A DNA stretch of 64,000 bases, taken from positions 19,106 to 83,105 of the forward strand of contig SZOS01000008.1 of NCBI GenBank assembly GCA_030263295.1, written 5' to 3'. The notes beneath the pieces were generated by a model. The model worked only from the letters and a program-made list of their open reading frames with translations. It searched no databases and was not told the origin of the DNA. Origin of the DNA: Dokdonella_A sp014338185. GTDB taxonomy: Bacteria > Pseudomonadota > Gammaproteobacteria > Xanthomonadales > Rhodanobacteraceae. The first letter of the stretch is position 1, and every line of letters starts with the position of its first letter. Both the position numbers and the translations under genes were made by a program. Below are positions 18,336 through 26,882 of this stretch, in pieces.

Positions 18336-19506
18336 CGACCGCACCTCCTTCGAGCCGGCGCCGGAACTCCTGCTGGCGCCGCGTGCGGTCCACCACCTGG
18401 CCCTTGAGCTGGCCACAGGCCGCGTCGATGTCGTCGCCGCGCGTGCGTCGCACCATGGTGAGCACGCCGGCATCGAGCAAGAGCTTCTGGAACGCACGGA
18501 TGACCGTCTCGTCGGAACGCTCGAACTGCGTGCCATGGAAGCTGTTGAACGGGATCAGGTTGACCTTGGACGGCACCTTGCGCATGAGCTTGATGAGCTG
18601 GCGCGCGTGCGCCGGCTGGTCGTTGACGCCCTTGAGCATCGTGTATTCGAACGTGATCGTGGTGCGCGGCCGGCGCTGGGTGTAGCGCACGCAGGCATCG
18701 AGCAGTGCCTGGATCGGGTATTTGCGGTTGATCGGCATGAGCTCGCTGCGCAGTTCGTCGTTGGGCGCGTGCAGCGACACCGCCAGCGACACGTCGGCGA
18801 CCTCGCCGAGGCGGTCGATCATCGGCACCAGGCCCGCGGTCGACAGCGTGACGCGCTTGTTGGCCAGGCCGAAACCGAGGTCGTCGCGCATCACGCTCAT
18901 CGCGGTCACGACGTTGTCGAAGTTGAGCAGCGGCTCACCCATGCCCATCATGACCACGTTGGTGAGCTTGCGCTGGTGGTGCGGCACGTTGCCGAGGTGG
19001 CGCGCGGCGATCCACACCTGGCCGGTGATCTCGGCCGCGGACAGGTTGCGGTTGAAACCCTGCGCACCGGTCGAGCAGAACTGGCAGGCAAGCGCGCAGC
19101 CGACCTGCGAGGACACGCACAAGGTCCCGCGCGAGGTCTCCGGGATGAACACCGCCTCGATTGCATTGCCGCCGTCCATGCCCAGCAGCCACTTGTGGGT
19201 GCCGTCGCTGGCCTGCTTCTCGAAGATCGTGTTGGGCGGCACGATGTCGATCGACTGCGCGAGCTTGTGCTGCAGCGCCTTGCCGATGTCGCTCATCTGC
19301 GCGAAGTCGGTGACGTGGCGGTGGTACACCCACTTCATGACCTGGTCGGCGCGCCATGGCTGCTCGCCCAGTTGCACGAACAGCGCACGCAGGCCGTTGC
19401 GGTCGTGGTCGAACAGGTTCGGCCGTGCCGGTGCCGCGGCCGCCGCCGCGCGCGCCGCGGCGGCGGCGGACACTCGGGCGGCAGGGGCTGGCACGGGTGC
19501 GGTCAT
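18325..19506 (-). CDS. rlmN: Dual-specificity rRNA/tRNA adenine-C2 methyltransferase RlmN
   Basis: A 393-residue radical-SAM enzyme that methylates A2503 of 23S rRNA and A37 of some tRNAs. The CxxxCxxC cluster motif is CALACQFC, with Cys137, Cys141 and Cys144. The GEPLLN motif (MGMGEPLLN) and the C-terminal catalytic Cys in GDDIDAACGQL are present. Residues 5-28 form an Ala-rich low-complexity tail not found in E. coli RlmN. It lies 10 bases after ndk and overlaps pilW. Confidence 0.96.
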   Translation of the reverse strand: MTAPVPAPAARVSAAAAARAAAAAAPARPNLFDHDRNGLRALFVQLGEQPWRADQVMKWVYHRHVTDFAQMSDIGKALQHKLAQSIDIVPPNTIFEKQASDGTHKWLLGMDGGNAIEAVFIPETSRGTLCVSSQVGCALACQFCSTGAQGFNRNLSAAEITGQVWIAARHLGNVPHHQRKLTNVVMMGMGEPLLNFDNVVTAMSVMRDDLGFGLANKRVTLSTAGLVPMIDRLGEVADVSLAVSLHAPNDELRSELMPINRKYPIQALLDACVRYTQRRPRTTITFEYTMLKGVNDQPAHARQLIKLMRKVPSKVNLIPFNSFHGTQFERSDETVIRAFQKLLLDAGVLTMVRRTRGDDIDAACGQLKGQVVDRTRRQQEFRRRLEGGAVDAA

Positions 19507-19516
19507 GGTCCCGAAC

Positions 19517-19942
19517 TTAGCGCGAACAGAGCTCGGCGTCGGTGAAGAAGTACGCGATTTCGGTCCTGGCCGTATCGGCGCCGTCGGAGCCATGCACCGC
19601 ATTGGCGTCGATGGACTGGGCGAAATCGGCGCGGATCGTGCCGGGTGCCGCGTCCTTGGGATTGGTCGCGCCCATGAGCTCGCGGTTCCTGGCGATGGCG
19701 TTTTCGCCTTCCAGCGCCTGGATCATCACCGGGCCCGAGATCATGAACTCGACCAGCGGCTTGAAGAACGGCCGTTCGCGATGCACCGCGTAGAAGCCTT
19801 CGGCGTCGGCGCGCGAGAGCTGCTTCATCTTGGCGGCGACGATGCGCAGCCCGGCCTTTTCGAAGCGTGAATAGATTTCGCCGATCACGTTCTTGGCGAC
19901 CGCGTCGGGTTTGATGATGGAAAGGGTGCGCTCCAGCGCCAT
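19517..19942 (-). CDS. ndk: Nucleoside diphosphate kinase
   Basis: A 141-residue enzyme that transfers phosphate from NTPs to NDPs. The start MALERTLSIIKPDAV is typical. The phospho-histidine is His117 in NAVHGSD, the same number as in E. coli. All conserved contacts (RNRELMGATNP, DFAQSIDANAVHGSD) are present and the length is standard. It is the first gene of the ndk-to-der run. Confidence 0.97.
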   Translation of the reverse strand: MALERTLSIIKPDAVAKNVIGEIYSRFEKAGLRIVAAKMKQLSRADAEGFYAVHRERPFFKPLVEFMISGPVMIQALEGENAIARNRELMGATNPKDAAPGTIRADFAQSIDANAVHGSDGADTARTEIAYFFTDAELCSR

Positions 19943-20031
19943 GAGCCGGTGTCTCCACAGTGGATTGTCAGGGGTGCGCCCGCAGGGCGCGCGATGGGCC
20001 AAAACCGCGCCAATCCGCAGACTTGGACCAC

Positions 20032-20050
20032 ATTATCAGTGCGGATTCTA
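20032..20050 (-). promoter_or_regulatory. Possible -10 elements for ndk
   Basis: On the minus strand two -10-like hexamers lie upstream of ndk: GATAAT (20032-20037) and TAGAAT (20045-20050). Neither has a convincing -35 at 16-18 bases, so this is only a likely promoter area. The region is divergent from the psrA-like promoter at 20103-20132. Confidence 0.3.
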
Positions 20051-20102
20051 GCGAAAGCGCGCGCGCTTGTGCACTCCGTCGCGCGAGTTTTCCCGCAGGC
20101 GT

Positions 20103-20132
20103 TTGACCGCCACCACGAGCGGCGCCTACCAT
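20103..20132 (+). promoter_or_regulatory. Promoter of the psrA-like regulator
   Basis: TTGACC (20103-20108) and TACCAT (20127-20132) are separated by 18 bases. The -35 matches five of six positions and the -10 four of six. The predicted transcription start falls inside the palindromic operator that begins one base after the -10. Confidence 0.55.
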
Positions 20133-20148
20133 TCAAACGATCGTTTGA
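20133..20148. promoter_or_regulatory. Perfect 16-bp palindrome matching the PsrA operator
   Basis: TCAAACGATCGTTTGA is perfectly self-complementary. It contains CAAAC-N4-GTTTG, which fits the published Pseudomonas PsrA consensus (G/C)AAAC-N2-4-GTTT(G/C). It lies directly after a good -10 and 24 bases before the ATG of a PsrA-like TetR gene. Autorepression, relieved by long-chain acyl ligands, is the likely use. Confidence 0.75.
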
Positions 20149-20171
20149 TCCGCGGCGACGCCCTTGCCCCC

Positions 20172-20789
20172 ATGACCCAACCCGGTTTCTCGACCCGCGA
20201 GCGCATCCTCGGCGCGGCCGAAGTCCTGTTCGCGCGCCATGGATTCGCCGGCGCCTCGCTGCGCCAGGTCACGGCGGGTGCGCGCGTCAACCTCGCCGCG
20301 GTGCACTACCACTTCGGCTCCAAGGAAGGGCTGATAGAAGAGGTGTTCCGGCGCCGCCTCGACCAGCTCAACCGCGAGCGCCTGGCCGCGCTGGCGCGCG
20401 TCGCCGAGCGTGGCAATGCCAGCCTCGAAGACGTGCTCGATGCCTTCATCCGCCCTGCCCTCGAACAGTCGCTGGAGGCCCACGGCGGCGGCGCGTTCGT
20501 GCGCGTGCTGGCGCGCGCCTACGCCGAGCACGACGAGCGCCTGCGCCGCTTCCTGTCCGAGAACTATGGCCATGTGCTGCGTGAATTTGCCAGTGTTTTC
20601 ATGCGTTTGTTGCCACATCTGGACAAGGAACGGCTGTACTGGCGGCTCGACATCATCGCCGGCGCGGTGACCTATGCGATGGCCGATTTCGGCATCGTCA
20701 AACGCCGCAGCACCACCAGCGAGGAGACCCATCGCCGCCAGGCCGTGACCCACCTCATCGCCTTCGCCGCTGCCGGCCTGCGCGCATGA
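20172..20789 (+). CDS. psrA: TetR-family fatty-acid regulator, PsrA-like
   Basis: A 205-residue TetR repressor. The N-terminal helix-turn-helix (residues 7-55) reads STRERILGAAEVLFARHGFAGAS and VNLAAVHYHFGSKEGLIEEVF. This is close to Pseudomonas PsrA, which reads GVNLAAVNYHFGSK. The C-terminal ligand domain also follows the PsrA pattern, including LRRFLSENYGHVLREF. PsrA senses oleate-type fatty acids and represses fadBA. Here the gene sits immediately upstream of fadN-fadA and behind a perfect PsrA-type palindrome. I chose the ATG at 20172. A 35-codon upstream extension would overlap the operator and is not needed. Confidence 0.82.
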   Translation: MTQPGFSTRERILGAAEVLFARHGFAGASLRQVTAGARVNLAAVHYHFGSKEGLIEEVFRRRLDQLNRERLAALARVAERGNASLEDVLDAFIRPALEQSLEAHGGGAFVRVLARAYAEHDERLRRFLSENYGHVLREFASVFMRLLPHLDKERLYWRLDIIAGAVTYAMADFGIVKRRSTTSEETHRRQAVTHLIAFAAAGLRA

Positions 20790-20856
20790 GCGCGCGCGCC
20801 GCACGCAGCTTCACTCATCCCCCGATCCATCCTTGCATTCCACACCGGAGCCAGCC

Positions 20857-23232
20857 ATGAACCATCCGCCCCTTCGCATCCGCCAAGCCGCGGTCCTCGG
20901 CGCCGGCGTGATGGGCGCGCAGATCGCCGCCCATCTCGCCAACGCCGGAGTCGCCACCTTGCTGTTCGACCTGCCGGCCAAGGAAGGCGACAAGAGCGGC
21001 ATCGTGCACAAGGCGCTGGCCAACCTTGGCAAGCTCTCGCCGGCGCCGCTGGCCAGCAAGGCGGTGGCGGCGACGATCCGCGCGGCCAACTACGACGAGC
21101 ACCTGGACGCGCTGCACGATTGCGACCTCATCATCGAGGCGATCGCCGAGCGGCTCGACTGGAAGCTCGATCTTTACAAGAAGATTGCTCCGCATGTATC
21201 TGATTCTGCAATAGTTGCAAGCAATACTTCCGGCCTGCCCATCAATACCTTGGCCAGCGCGCTGCCGAGTGCGATGCGGCCGCGCTTCACCGGCATCCAT
21301 TTCTTCAACCCGCCACGCTACATGCACCTGGTCGAGCTCACGCCCGACAGCCAGACCGATCCGGCCGTGCTCGCGGGCCTGGAAGCGTTCCTCACCACCA
21401 CGCTGGGCAAGGGCGTGGTGTATGCCAAGGACACGCCCAACTTCATCGGCAACCGCATCGGCGTGTTCTCGATCCTCGCCACCATCCACCACACCGCACA
21501 GTTCGGCCTCCCCTTCGACCTCGTCGATGCACTCACCGGTCCCGCGATCGGCCGGCCCAAGTCGGCCACCTACCGCACCGCCGACGTAGTCGGGCTGGAC
21601 ACGATGGCGCACGTGATCAAGACCATGGCCGATACGCTCGCCGACGATCCCTGGCATGCCCATTTCGCCACTCCGGCATGGCTGGGCGCACTGGTGGACA
21701 AGGGGGCGCTGGGCCAGAAGAGTGGTGCAGGCATCTACACCAAGCGGGGCAAGGACATCCTCGTGCTCGATCTCGCGCGCCAGGACTACGTGGCCAGCGG
21801 CGCGCAGCCATCGGCCGAGGTCGCCGCGATCCTTGCGATCAAGGACCCGACCGAGCAGTTCGCGCGGTTGCGTGCGTCGGCCGACCCGCAGGCGCAGTTC
21901 CTGTGGGCGATGTTCCGCGACCTGTTCCACTACAGCGCGTTCCACCTGCAGTCGATCGCACAAACCGCGCGCGACGTCGACCTGGCGATCCGCTGGGGCT
22001 ATGGCTGGAAGCTCGGCCCGTTCGAGACCTGGCAGGCGGCCGGCTGGCGCCAGGTCGCGCAGTGGATCAGCGAGGACATCGCCGCGGGCAAGGCCATGAG
22101 CAAGGCGCCGCTGCCGGCCTGGGTCGCTGCGGTCGACGGCGTGCATCATGCCGAAGGTTCGTGGGCCCCGACCGGCGCCCGCTATGAGCCACGCTCGAAC
22201 CACCCGGTGTATGCGCGGCAGTTGTTCCCCGATCCACTGCTGGGCGAGCGTCCGGCCAGCGGTACCACGCTGTGGGAGAACGATGGCGTGCGGCTGTGGA
22301 CGCTCGGCGATGACGGAGTCGGCATCCTCTCGTTCAAGACCAAGATGAACACGGTCAACGATGCGGTGCTCGACGGCATCCAGCATGCGCTCGACCACGC
22401 CGAGCGTGCGCTCAAGGCGGTGGTGGTCTGGCAGGCTTCGGACAAGGCGTTCTCGGCCGGCGCCGACCTCAAGGGCATGCTCGGCTTCGTGCAGGGCGGG
22501 CAGATCGCGCGCCTGGAGTCGATGATCGCCAACTTCCAGTTCACCAGCCAGCGCATCAAGTACGCGCTGGTGCCGGTGGTGGCGGCCGTGCGCGGCCTCG
22601 CGCTCGGCGGCGGCTGCGAGTTCCAGATGCACTGCGCACGCACGGTGGCGGCGCTGGAAAGCTACATCGGCCTGGTCGAGGCGGGCGTGGGCCTGCTGCC
22701 CGCGGGCGGCGGCCTCAAGGAAATCGCGGTGCGCGCCGCGCAACGCGCCCACGACGGCGATGTGTTCCCCGAGATCAAGCGCATGTTCGAGACCGTGGCG
22801 CAGGCCAAGACCTCGGGCAGCGCGCTGGAAGCCAAGGAACTGGGCCTGCTGCGCCCCGACGACGTGGTCGTGTTCAACAGCTTCGAGCTGCTGTACGTGG
22901 CCAAGCGCGTGGCCGCGGCGATGGCCGATGCGGGCTACCGTCCGCCGCCACCTGCACAACAGGTCGGCGTGGCCGGCGATGTGGGCCTGGCCACGCTGCG
23001 CATGATGCTGGTCAACATGCTCGAGGGCCGCTTCATCTCGGCCCACGACGATGTGATCGCCACGCGCATCGGCGACGTGCTGTGTGGTGGCCGCATCGAG
23101 CGCGGCAGCCAGGTCGACGAGCAGTGGCTGCTCGACCTGGAACGACGCCATTTCTTCGAACTGGCGCAGATGCCCAAGACCCAGGAGCGCATCGCGCACA
23201 CGCTCGCCACCGGCAAGCCGCTGCGCAACTAG
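20857..23232 (+). CDS. fadN: 3-hydroxyacyl-CoA dehydrogenase/enoyl-CoA hydratase, FadN type
   Basis: A 791-residue two-domain beta-oxidation enzyme. The dehydrogenase comes first: NAD-binding GAGVMGAQIAAHLANAGV at residues 15-32 and catalytic His in GIHFFNPPRYMH. The crotonase domain lies at about 485-720, with oxyanion-hole FSAGADLKGM, and acidic residues in GGGCEF and GLVEAG matching the two FadB glutamates. This order is reversed relative to E. coli FadB and matches B. subtilis FadN (about 789 residues). The start is the ATG at 20857 with GGAG eight bases upstream. The gene follows psrA by 67 bases and precedes the thiolase by 60. Confidence 0.93.
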   Translation: MNHPPLRIRQAAVLGAGVMGAQIAAHLANAGVATLLFDLPAKEGDKSGIVHKALANLGKLSPAPLASKAVAATIRAANYDEHLDALHDCDLIIEAIAERLDWKLDLYKKIAPHVSDSAIVASNTSGLPINTLASALPSAMRPRFTGIHFFNPPRYMHLVELTPDSQTDPAVLAGLEAFLTTTLGKGVVYAKDTPNFIGNRIGVFSILATIHHTAQFGLPFDLVDALTGPAIGRPKSATYRTADVVGLDTMAHVIKTMADTLADDPWHAHFATPAWLGALVDKGALGQKSGAGIYTKRGKDILVLDLARQDYVASGAQPSAEVAAILAIKDPTEQFARLRASADPQAQFLWAMFRDLFHYSAFHLQSIAQTARDVDLAIRWGYGWKLGPFETWQAAGWRQVAQWISEDIAAGKAMSKAPLPAWVAAVDGVHHAEGSWAPTGARYEPRSNHPVYARQLFPDPLLGERPASGTTLWENDGVRLWTLGDDGVGILSFKTKMNTVNDAVLDGIQHALDHAERALKAVVVWQASDKAFSAGADLKGMLGFVQGGQIARLESMIANFQFTSQRIKYALVPVVAAVRGLALGGGCEFQMHCARTVAALESYIGLVEAGVGLLPAGGGLKEIAVRAAQRAHDGDVFPEIKRMFETVAQAKTSGSALEAKELGLLRPDDVVVFNSFELLYVAKRVAAAMADAGYRPPPPAQQVGVAGDVGLATLRMMLVNMLEGRFISAHDDVIATRIGDVLCGGRIERGSQVDEQWLLDLERRHFFELAQMPKTQERIAHTLATGKPLRN

Positions 23233-23292
23233 TCCGCCTCCCCCACTCATCCAGCATTCCCGCCGCGCGGGAGTGCGCCACCGGGAATCCCC

Positions 23293-24489
23293 ATGAGCAA
23301 GCAAATCCAGGACGCCTACATCGTTTCCACCGTGCGCACGCCCGTCGGCAAGGCGCCGCGCGGCGTGTTCCGCAACACCCGCCCCGACGACCTGCTCGCG
23401 CATGTGCTGCGCGCGGCGCTGGCCCAGGCGCCGGGTGTGGACCCGGCCCGCATCGGCGATGCGATCATCGGTTGCGCGATGCCCGAGGCCGAGCAAGGCA
23501 TGAACGTCGCGCGCATCGGCGTGCTGCTGGCCGGCCTGCCCGACAGCCTGCCCGCGGTCACCATCAACCGGTTCTGTTCCTCGGGCCTGCAGGCGATTGC
23601 GATGGCCGCCGACCGCATCCGGCTCGGCGAGGCCGACCTCATGCTCGCGGGCGGCACCGAATCGATGAGCATGGTGCCGATGATGGGCCACAAGATCGCC
23701 TTCAACCCGGCCGCGTTCGACAACGAGCATGTCGCGATCGCCTACGGCATGGGCATCACCGCCGAGAAGGTGGCCGAGCGCTGGCAGGTCGGGCGCGAGG
23801 CCCAGGACGAGTTCGCCTACGCCAGCCACCAGAAGGCCCTGGCAGCGATCGCGGCTGGCGAGTTCAACGACGAGATCGTGCCCTTCACGCTCGCCGACCA
23901 CTATCCCGACCTGGCCGCGCGCACGGTCCGCGACGACGCGCGCGAGATCGTGCAGGACGAAGGTCCGCGCCACGACACCAGCCCAGCGCTGCTGGCCAAG
24001 CTCAAGCCGGTGTTTCGACTTGGCGGCAGTGTCACTGCGGGCAACTCCTCGCAGATGTCCGACGGGGCGGGCGCGGTGCTGCTGGCCAGCGAGCAGGCGC
24101 TCAAGGACTACCAGCTCACCCCGCTGGCGCGCTTCGTCGGCTTCGCGGTCGCCGGCGTACCGCCCGAAATCATGGGCATCGGCCCGATCGCGGCGATTCC
24201 CAAGGCGCTCGCGGGCAGCGGCATCGGCAAGGACCAGCTCGACTGGATCGAACTCAACGAGGCCTTCGCCGCGCAGTCGCTCGCGGTGATCCACGACCTC
24301 GGCCTCGACCCGGCCAAGGTCAATCCGCTCGGTGGCGCGATCGCGCTGGGCCATCCGCTCGGCGCGACCGGCGCGGTCCGCACCGCGACGCTGGTGCACG
24401 GCATGCGCCGGCGCGGGCACAGGTACGGCATGGTCACGATGTGCATCGGCACCGGCATGGGCGCGGCCGGGATCTTCGAGGCGCTGTAG
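23293..24489 (+). CDS. fadA: Acetyl-CoA acyltransferase (3-ketoacyl-CoA thiolase)
   Basis: A 398-residue thiolase catalysing the last, CoA-dependent cleavage of beta-oxidation. The acyl-accepting Cys95 lies in NRFCSSGLQ. The C-terminal base region contains GGAIALGHPLGATGA with its active-site His, and MCIGTGMGAAGIFE with the second catalytic Cys. It pairs with FadN as in fadNA operons. GGGAATCCCC precedes the ATG. An MBL-fold gene follows after seven bases. Confidence 0.94.
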   Translation: MSKQIQDAYIVSTVRTPVGKAPRGVFRNTRPDDLLAHVLRAALAQAPGVDPARIGDAIIGCAMPEAEQGMNVARIGVLLAGLPDSLPAVTINRFCSSGLQAIAMAADRIRLGEADLMLAGGTESMSMVPMMGHKIAFNPAAFDNEHVAIAYGMGITAEKVAERWQVGREAQDEFAYASHQKALAAIAAGEFNDEIVPFTLADHYPDLAARTVRDDAREIVQDEGPRHDTSPALLAKLKPVFRLGGSVTAGNSSQMSDGAGAVLLASEQALKDYQLTPLARFVGFAVAGVPPEIMGIGPIAAIPKALAGSGIGKDQLDWIELNEAFAAQSLAVIHDLGLDPAKVNPLGGAIALGHPLGATGAVRTATLVHGMRRRGHRYGMVTMCIGTGMGAAGIFEAL

Positions 24490-24496
24490 GCGCGCC

Positions 24497-25429
24497 ATGG
24501 CCGGACACGGCATCCACTGCATCGACACCGGCTTCCATCGTCCGCGCTTCGATGCGAGCTATCTCGTGGTCGAGGGCGGCCGCGCCGCCTTCATCGACTG
24601 CGGCACCAACCATTCGCAACCGCGCCTCATGCATGCACTGGCTGCGGCCGGGCTGGCGCCGGCGGCGGTGGACTGGCTCATCCTCACCCACGTCCACCTC
24701 GACCATGCCGGCGGCGCCGGCGAACTCATGGCGCGCCTGCCCAATGCGCGCCTGGTGGTGCATCCACGCGGTGCGCGTCACATGATCGACCCGGGCCAAC
24801 TGGTTGCCGGTGCCACCGCGGTGTATGGCGAGGCGGAAATGCAGCGCAGCTACGGCAGTCTGCGTCCGGTTCCTGTCGAACGCGTGGTCGAGGCGCGCGA
24901 TGGCCATGTGGTCGAACTCGCCGGCCGCGCGCTCGTCTGCATCGACACGCCCGGCCATGCCCGCCACCACAACGCAATCCTCGACGAGCGCAGCGGCGGG
25001 GTGTTCACGGGCGACTGCTTCGGCCTGTCCTACCGCGAATTCGACAGCGCCGACGGTGCCTTCATCCTGCCCACCAGCTCGCCCGTGCAGTTCGATCCGG
25101 AGGCGATGCACGCTTCGATCGAGCGCGTGCTCGCGCACGCCCCCACGGCGCTGTACCTCACCCACTTCGGCCGCGTCGAGCAGCCACGTCGCCGCGGCGA
25201 TGAGCTGCACCTGCAGGTCGATGCGATGGTCGCGATCGCGCAGCGGCATGCCCAGGCCACCGACCGCCATGCCGCGATCAAGGCCGGACTGGCGGGTCTG
25301 TACCTGGAACGGGCGCGCCTGCATGGCTGCACCGTCGATGCCGCGCAGGTCGACGCATGGCTCGATGTCGACATCGAGCTCAACGCCCAGGGCCTGGGCG
25401 TGTGGCTCGACCGCGTGCGCCAAGCCTGA
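24497..25429 (+). CDS. Metallo-beta-lactamase-fold hydrolase
   Basis: A 310-residue cytoplasmic MBL-fold protein. The metal motif is THVHLDHAGGAGE (near residue 62), with later ligands in IDTPGHARHHNAIL and VFTGDCFG. A C-terminal helical region (residues 220-310) may be a substrate lid. It begins seven bases after the thiolase stop and should be co-transcribed with fadNA. A thioesterase or other acyl-thioester hydrolase is a plausible role, but this is inference from context. The precise family was not recognised. Confidence 0.8.
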   Translation: MAGHGIHCIDTGFHRPRFDASYLVVEGGRAAFIDCGTNHSQPRLMHALAAAGLAPAAVDWLILTHVHLDHAGGAGELMARLPNARLVVHPRGARHMIDPGQLVAGATAVYGEAEMQRSYGSLRPVPVERVVEARDGHVVELAGRALVCIDTPGHARHHNAILDERSGGVFTGDCFGLSYREFDSADGAFILPTSSPVQFDPEAMHASIERVLAHAPTALYLTHFGRVEQPRRRGDELHLQVDAMVAIAQRHAQATDRHAAIKAGLAGLYLERARLHGCTVDAAQVDAWLDVDIELNAQGLGVWLDRVRQA

Positions 25430-25445
25430 CGCGCGTGGGCGGGCC

Positions 25446-26348
25446 TCAAGGCGTCGCTTGCGCGCGCTCGAGCCCGACCTGCAGCCAACCGAGGTTGATG
25501 CCGATGCGGCTGGCTTCGGGATTGGCCCAGGCGTAGGCGAGCGTCTGCCCGCTGCTTTCCTCGATCACCGACAGCTTGAGCACGGGCACGTTGCCATCCT
25601 GGTAGGCGATGCGTTCGAGCTGCAGCGACCACGGCGCCGCGCTGCCATCGCGCCAGCGCAGGCGATGGCGCCCGCCCTCGTTCTCCAGGCGCAGCGCGCG
25701 GTCCATGTGCCAGTCCTGGTTGTCGGCGGCGGCCTTGGGGCCGCCACCGTTGACCGCCGCCCAGCCGCTGAACAGCTGCACCCGGCGCAGGTCCTCGCGC
25801 GCGTCCGCGCCGCGGGCCTGGTCGGCATACAGGCGCAGCCGCAACCATTCGCCCTCGCGCGTGAGGGCGAGCGGCAACAGGGCCATGCCCGGGCCGATGC
25901 CGGGCGCGAGCACGGTGCAGGTCGCCGCATCCCCCGTCCAGGTGCCGGCAGCGCCGCCGCGCAAGGCACAGGCATCGAGCGCGGCCCACTGCGCAGGATC
26001 GAATTGCGATCCCGACGCGGGGTCGGCCACCAGCGCGCGATACGGCACCAGCAACGGCACCTCGGCCGCGACCTCGTGCATCGCCCACAGCGCCTGCATC
26101 GGCTGCGCGCCATCGAGCTGCACGCGCCACAGCGTCCATTCGGGGCTTGCGGTCGCGCTGAGCGTGACGCGCAGGTGCGGCACCGCGACCGGCGTGGCCT
26201 GCGTGCGCGCCTGCCACACCTGTGCGTGGTTGTCGTACACGCCGGCGCTGCCGCGCACCGGCTCGGCCGCGGGTGCGCGCGGGCGCGATGCGAAGCCGTG
26301 GCAGCCTGCCAGCACCAGGGCCGCGAGCGTCAATGCAAGGGTCTTCAT
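25446..26348 (-). CDS. Putative lipoprotein of unknown function
   Basis: A 300-residue lipoprotein with lipobox LAGC near residue 16 and +2 His, so probably outer membrane. The mature part contains a region with conserved-looking aromatic pairs (CALRGGAAGTWTGDAATC, about residue 125) and LRRVQLFSGWAAVNGGGPKA. A faint resemblance to CpcT/CpeT-type chromophore-lyase-like proteins was considered, but the match is weak. Two Cys flank the CALRG segment. The gene converges on the MBL-fold gene with a 16-base gap and diverges from the small membrane protein at 26455. Confidence 0.7.
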   Translation of the reverse strand: MKTLALTLAALVLAGCHGFASRPRAPAAEPVRGSAGVYDNHAQVWQARTQATPVAVPHLRVTLSATASPEWTLWRVQLDGAQPMQALWAMHEVAAEVPLLVPYRALVADPASGSQFDPAQWAALDACALRGGAAGTWTGDAATCTVLAPGIGPGMALLPLALTREGEWLRLRLYADQARGADAREDLRRVQLFSGWAAVNGGGPKAAADNQDWHMDRALRLENEGGRHRLRWRDGSAAPWSLQLERIAYQDGNVPVLKLSVIEESSGQTLAYAWANPEASRIGINLGWLQVGLERAQATP

Positions 26349-26454
26349 CGCGCAAGCATAGCAGCGGCGACGAGCGCAGCGATTGCACGACAAACGGCGC
26401 CGCGCGCGCGCGTCGCGCCGCCTATCATGCGCGCACTGCCATGGGGAGTCCGGC

Positions 26455-26880
26455 ATGAATGACGACATCCAGCGCGCCGATCCGGCCTATCGTCGGCGCA
26501 CCCTGCTGCTGCTCGTGCTCGCGGCCGTGGTCGCCGCGATCGCACTCGCCTTCACCCAGCGCTGGCTCTACGCGCAGGCGCTGGTGGCCGATCCTGCGGT
26601 GGCGGCGCGCCAGCTGCGCGCGTGGATCGGCATGAGCACGCTGCTGGCGGGTGCCTCGTTGCTCGTGCTCGCCGTGCATGCATGGCGGCAATCACGCCGT
26701 GCCCTGCGTGCCGCGCGCTGGCCGGTGCCCGGGGTACGGGTGATCCGCGACACGCGCGTGCGGCGTGGCGCGGCAGTGGCGCCGATCGTGCGCTGGCTGC
26801 GCGTGTGCGCGATGTTGTGCGTGGTGCTCGCGATCGCGGCGATCGCTATCGGCTGGCGCATTCGCACGCTGCCGTACTGA
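26455..26880 (+). CDS. Small three-helix membrane protein of unknown function
   Basis: A 141-residue inner-membrane protein. Hydrophobic helices lie near residues 16-34, 59-77 and 113-134, and a basic cytoplasmic loop around 78-110 includes RDTRVRRGA. GGGGAG lies seven bases before the ATG. It converges on the PLP enzyme gene with a two-base gap. No family was recognised. The codon use is like that of its neighbours. Confidence 0.65.
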   Translation: MNDDIQRADPAYRRRTLLLLVLAAVVAAIALAFTQRWLYAQALVADPAVAARQLRAWIGMSTLLAGASLLVLAVHAWRQSRRALRAARWPVPGVRVIRDTRVRRGAAVAPIVRWLRVCAMLCVVLAIAAIAIGWRIRTLPY

Positions 26881-26882
26881 GG

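Noticed and set aside
20815..24528. Very long open frame on the minus strand opposite fadN-fadA (over 1200 codons)
   Set aside because: It is a GC-driven shadow. The plus-strand proteins have complete, conserved motifs, while this frame is His/Arg/Ala-rich with no recognisable domain.
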